Below are positions 4,780 through 6,090 of a DNA stretch of 6,090 bases, piece after piece; positions within the stretch are counted from its first letter, which is position 1; every line of letters begins with the position of its first letter. The notes below the pieces were generated by a model, which was not told the DNA's origin, made no database searches, and was given only the letters and a program-made list of their open reading frames with translations. Both the position numbers and the translations under genes were made by a program. The DNA comes from an uncultured Eubacteriales bacterium (GTDB taxonomy: Bacteria > Bacillota > Clostridia > Oscillospirales > Acutalibacteraceae), in assembly GCA_900319255.1 (NCBI GenBank), contig ONNU01000145.1, forward strand, positions 1-6,090. Reading direction: 5' to 3'.

Positions 4780-5724
4780 ATGGCAGAAAGTAAGAAAATA
4801 GCAACAAGAGAAAGCTTCGGTATGGCTCTTTGTGAGCTGGCAAAGGAGCATGATGATGTACTGGTACTTGATGCAGACCTTGCGGCTGCCACAAAGACCG
4901 ACATTTTCAAGAAGGCTTATCCCGAGCGTTTTTATGACTGCGGAATCGCAGAAGGCAATATGATCGGAGTTGCAGCAGGACTTGCAGCAGCAGGAATGGT
5001 ACCCTTTGCAGCATCCTTTGCAATGTTCGCAACAGGAAGAGCATATGAGCAGGTAAGGAACTCAGTAGGCTATCCTCACCTGAATGTCAAGATCGCAGGC
5101 TCCCACGCAGGTATTTCTGTAGGTGAGGACGGCGCAACACATCAGTGCTGCGAGGATCTGGCGCTTATGAGAACTATCCCGGGAATGGTTATCCTCAATC
5201 CTGCGGATCACTATGAAATGATCGCAGCAACAAAGGCTGCTTACGAATACAAGGGTCCCGTTTACATCAGACTGGGCAGACTTGCAATAGAAAGCTTCAA
5301 CGATCCCGATAATTACACCTTCGAGATCGGCAAGGGCATCACGCTTGAGGAAGGCAATGACGTTACGGTTATCGCAACAGGCCTTGTTGTATACGAGGCT
5401 CTCAAGGCTGTAAGAGCGCTCAGGGAGAAGGGCATAAACGCTCGTCTTATCAATATGCACACCATCAAGCCTATTGACAAGGATATCATCCTCAAGGCTG
5501 CAAAGGAAACCGGAAAGATCATCACCGTTGAAGAGCACAATATCATCGGCGGTCTCGGCGAGGCAGTGGCAGCAGTCACCTCTGAGAGCTGTCCTGTACC
5601 GGTATACAGGATCGGCGTAGAGGATGTATACGGTCACAGCGGTCCTGCAGTAGGACTTCTCAGCGAGTTTGGTCTTGACGCAGCAGGTCTTGAAAAGAAG
5701 ATCACTGAGTTTATGAACAAATAA
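4780..5724 (+). CDS. Transketolase, C-terminal (pyrimidine-binding) subunit
   Basis: This 314-aa protein is the partner of the preceding subunit. Residues about 5-170 form the pyrimidine-binding domain, with the catalytic glutamate in CGIAEGN (E58, equivalent to E. coli TktA E411), the aromatic patch FAASFAMFATGRAYEQ (76-91), GSHAGISVGEDGATHQ (107-122; H109, D117 and H121 correspond to substrate-binding residues) and YIRLGR (162-167). Residues about 185-310 form the transketolase C domain, including TVEEHNIIGGLGEA (249-262). Only three bases separate it from the upstream stop codon. Its binding site GGAGG (4767-4771) lies inside the end of the first gene, 8 nt before ATG, so the two are translationally coupled in one operon, as expected for subunits made in equal amounts. 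The 1-deoxyxylulose-5-phosphate synthase and pyruvate dehydrogenase E1 families share the fold, but the two-gene size split and motifs fit transketolase. Confidence 0.95.
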   Translation: MAESKKIATRESFGMALCELAKEHDDVLVLDADLAAATKTDIFKKAYPERFYDCGIAEGNMIGVAAGLAAAGMVPFAASFAMFATGRAYEQVRNSVGYPHLNVKIAGSHAGISVGEDGATHQCCEDLALMRTIPGMVILNPADHYEMIAATKAAYEYKGPVYIRLGRLAIESFNDPDNYTFEIGKGITLEEGNDVTVIATGLVVYEALKAVRALREKGINARLINMHTIKPIDKDIILKAAKETGKIITVEEHNIIGGLGEAVAAVTSESCPVPVYRIGVEDVYGHSGPAVGLLSEFGLDAAGLEKKITEFMNK

Positions 5725-5735
5725 TTCAAATATCC

Positions 5736-5771
5736 AAGCGGCAGCCGTGCTGAAATACGGCTGCCGCTTTT
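5736..5771 (+). terminator. Strong rho-independent terminator of the transketolase operon
   Basis: AGCGGCAGCCGT (5737-5748) pairs perfectly with ACGGCTGCCGCT (5757-5768) around an 8-nt loop, with A5736-T5769 adding a thirteenth pair. The T-run at 5768-5771 continues as CTT. It begins 11 bases after the stop codon of the C-terminal subunit gene. Confidence 0.92.
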
Positions 5772-6090
5772 CTTATTGATATAATGGCTTCAAATGCTCT
5801 GTCCGGAATCCGGAAAGGGAAAATGAATGAGGATAAACTGAAAGTTGAAAATGGGAATATTATTTGTAAAAAAAAGGCTTTAGTGTATCATATTGTACAG
5901 AGAAAACTATGGTATAGTATTCGTTTTTTTGCTTTCAATGTGCAAAAACGAACAGATGACGGAGGGGTAAAATTCCGAATCAGCTCACCATACCGATCCT
6001 CCGCGCGTTGGACAGAAAGCAGAAATTCGATAAAACCTACCCACGTGGAGCGAACCCGGGGGGGAGATAAGGAAAAGGGATTTCAAAAGG
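5772..6090 (+). other. Right-edge region: possible leader and start of an unidentified gene
   Basis: After the operon terminator this stretch contains the promoter at 5910-5918 and a strong GGAGGGG at 5961-5967. Six bases after GGAGG is an ATT codon (5972) opening a 33-codon frame that begins IPNQLTIPILRALDRKQK and stops at TAA 6068-6070, just after a run of seven G (6058-6064). A different frame is open from ATG 5784 (or ATG 5823) to the window edge, over 100 codons, but it runs through the promoter, has weak or no ribosome binding sites, and looks non-coding in composition. I cannot choose between a short gene with a non-standard start, a gene interrupted by a frameshift in the G-run, and an untranslated leader. 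Confidence 0.3.
5910..5918 (+). promoter_or_regulatory. Extended -10 promoter near the right edge
   Basis: TG (5910-5911), one base, then TATAGT (5913-5918) form an extended -10 element in an AT-rich setting. TTGTAC at 5893-5898 is only 14 bp upstream, too close to be a normal -35; ATATTG at 5890-5895 is at 17 bp but weak. A transcript would begin near 5925 and run toward the Shine-Dalgarno-like GGAGGGG at 5961-5967. Confidence 0.5.

Noticed and set aside
5062..5637. Long minus-strand ORF (191 codons) opposite the C-terminal transketolase gene
   Set aside because: It is a shadow of a well-supported gene, with no ribosome binding site and no recognisable domain; the same holds for the other long antisense frames over the transketolase, kinase and acidic protein genes.

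Overview
The window looks like chromosomal DNA from a low-to-moderate GC Gram-positive anaerobe, most likely a Ruminococcus-type member of the Clostridia. The reasons are consensus sigma-A promoters (TTGACA-17-TATAAT), purine-rich Shine-Dalgarno sites, U-tract hairpin terminators, a transketolase split into two adjacent genes, and a pyridoxamine-kinase variant of the kind found in Clostridia. The genus is an inference from gene content and style, not from a marker gene.

Layout from left to right. Positions 1-300 hold no convincing gene but contain a roughly 95-bp imperfect inverted repeat (22-116). A good promoter (269-297) followed by a U-tract hairpin (381-417) defines a short orphan transcription unit with no credible ORF, a small-RNA candidate. 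A hairpin at 443-485, which can work in both directions, ends a minus-strand gene (486-1427) for an unrecognised 313-aa membrane protein with a CxxC...CxxC zinc-ribbon-like cluster. That gene is divergent from a plus-strand pyridoxamine/pyridoxal kinase gene (1906-2739). The 478-bp gap between them is the most unusual part of the window: two tandem copies of a ~150-bp element and three copies of a GC-rich palindrome. The outer palindromes sit in mirror orientation exactly 6 bp from the -35 boxes of the two divergent promoters.

After the kinase come a separately promoted gene for a secreted-then-anchored, very acidic single-pass membrane protein (2932-3810), a 123-nt intergenic stretch that folds into several hairpins including one that sequesters a Shine-Dalgarno site, and the two transketolase subunit genes (3934-4776 and 4780-5724), ended by a strong terminator (5736-5771). 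I see no terminator and no good promoter between the acidic membrane protein gene and the transketolase pair, so they may be co-transcribed. The last 320 bases contain an extended -10 promoter and a strong Shine-Dalgarno site followed by an ATT codon, but no gene that I can call with confidence.

Together the recognised genes are central metabolism: vitamin B6 salvage (PLP supply) and the non-oxidative pentose phosphate pathway, in which the two transketolase polypeptides must combine to build the thiamine diphosphate active site. The two membrane proteins are of unknown function. I found no CRISPR array, tRNA, rRNA, phage gene or recognisable transposase.
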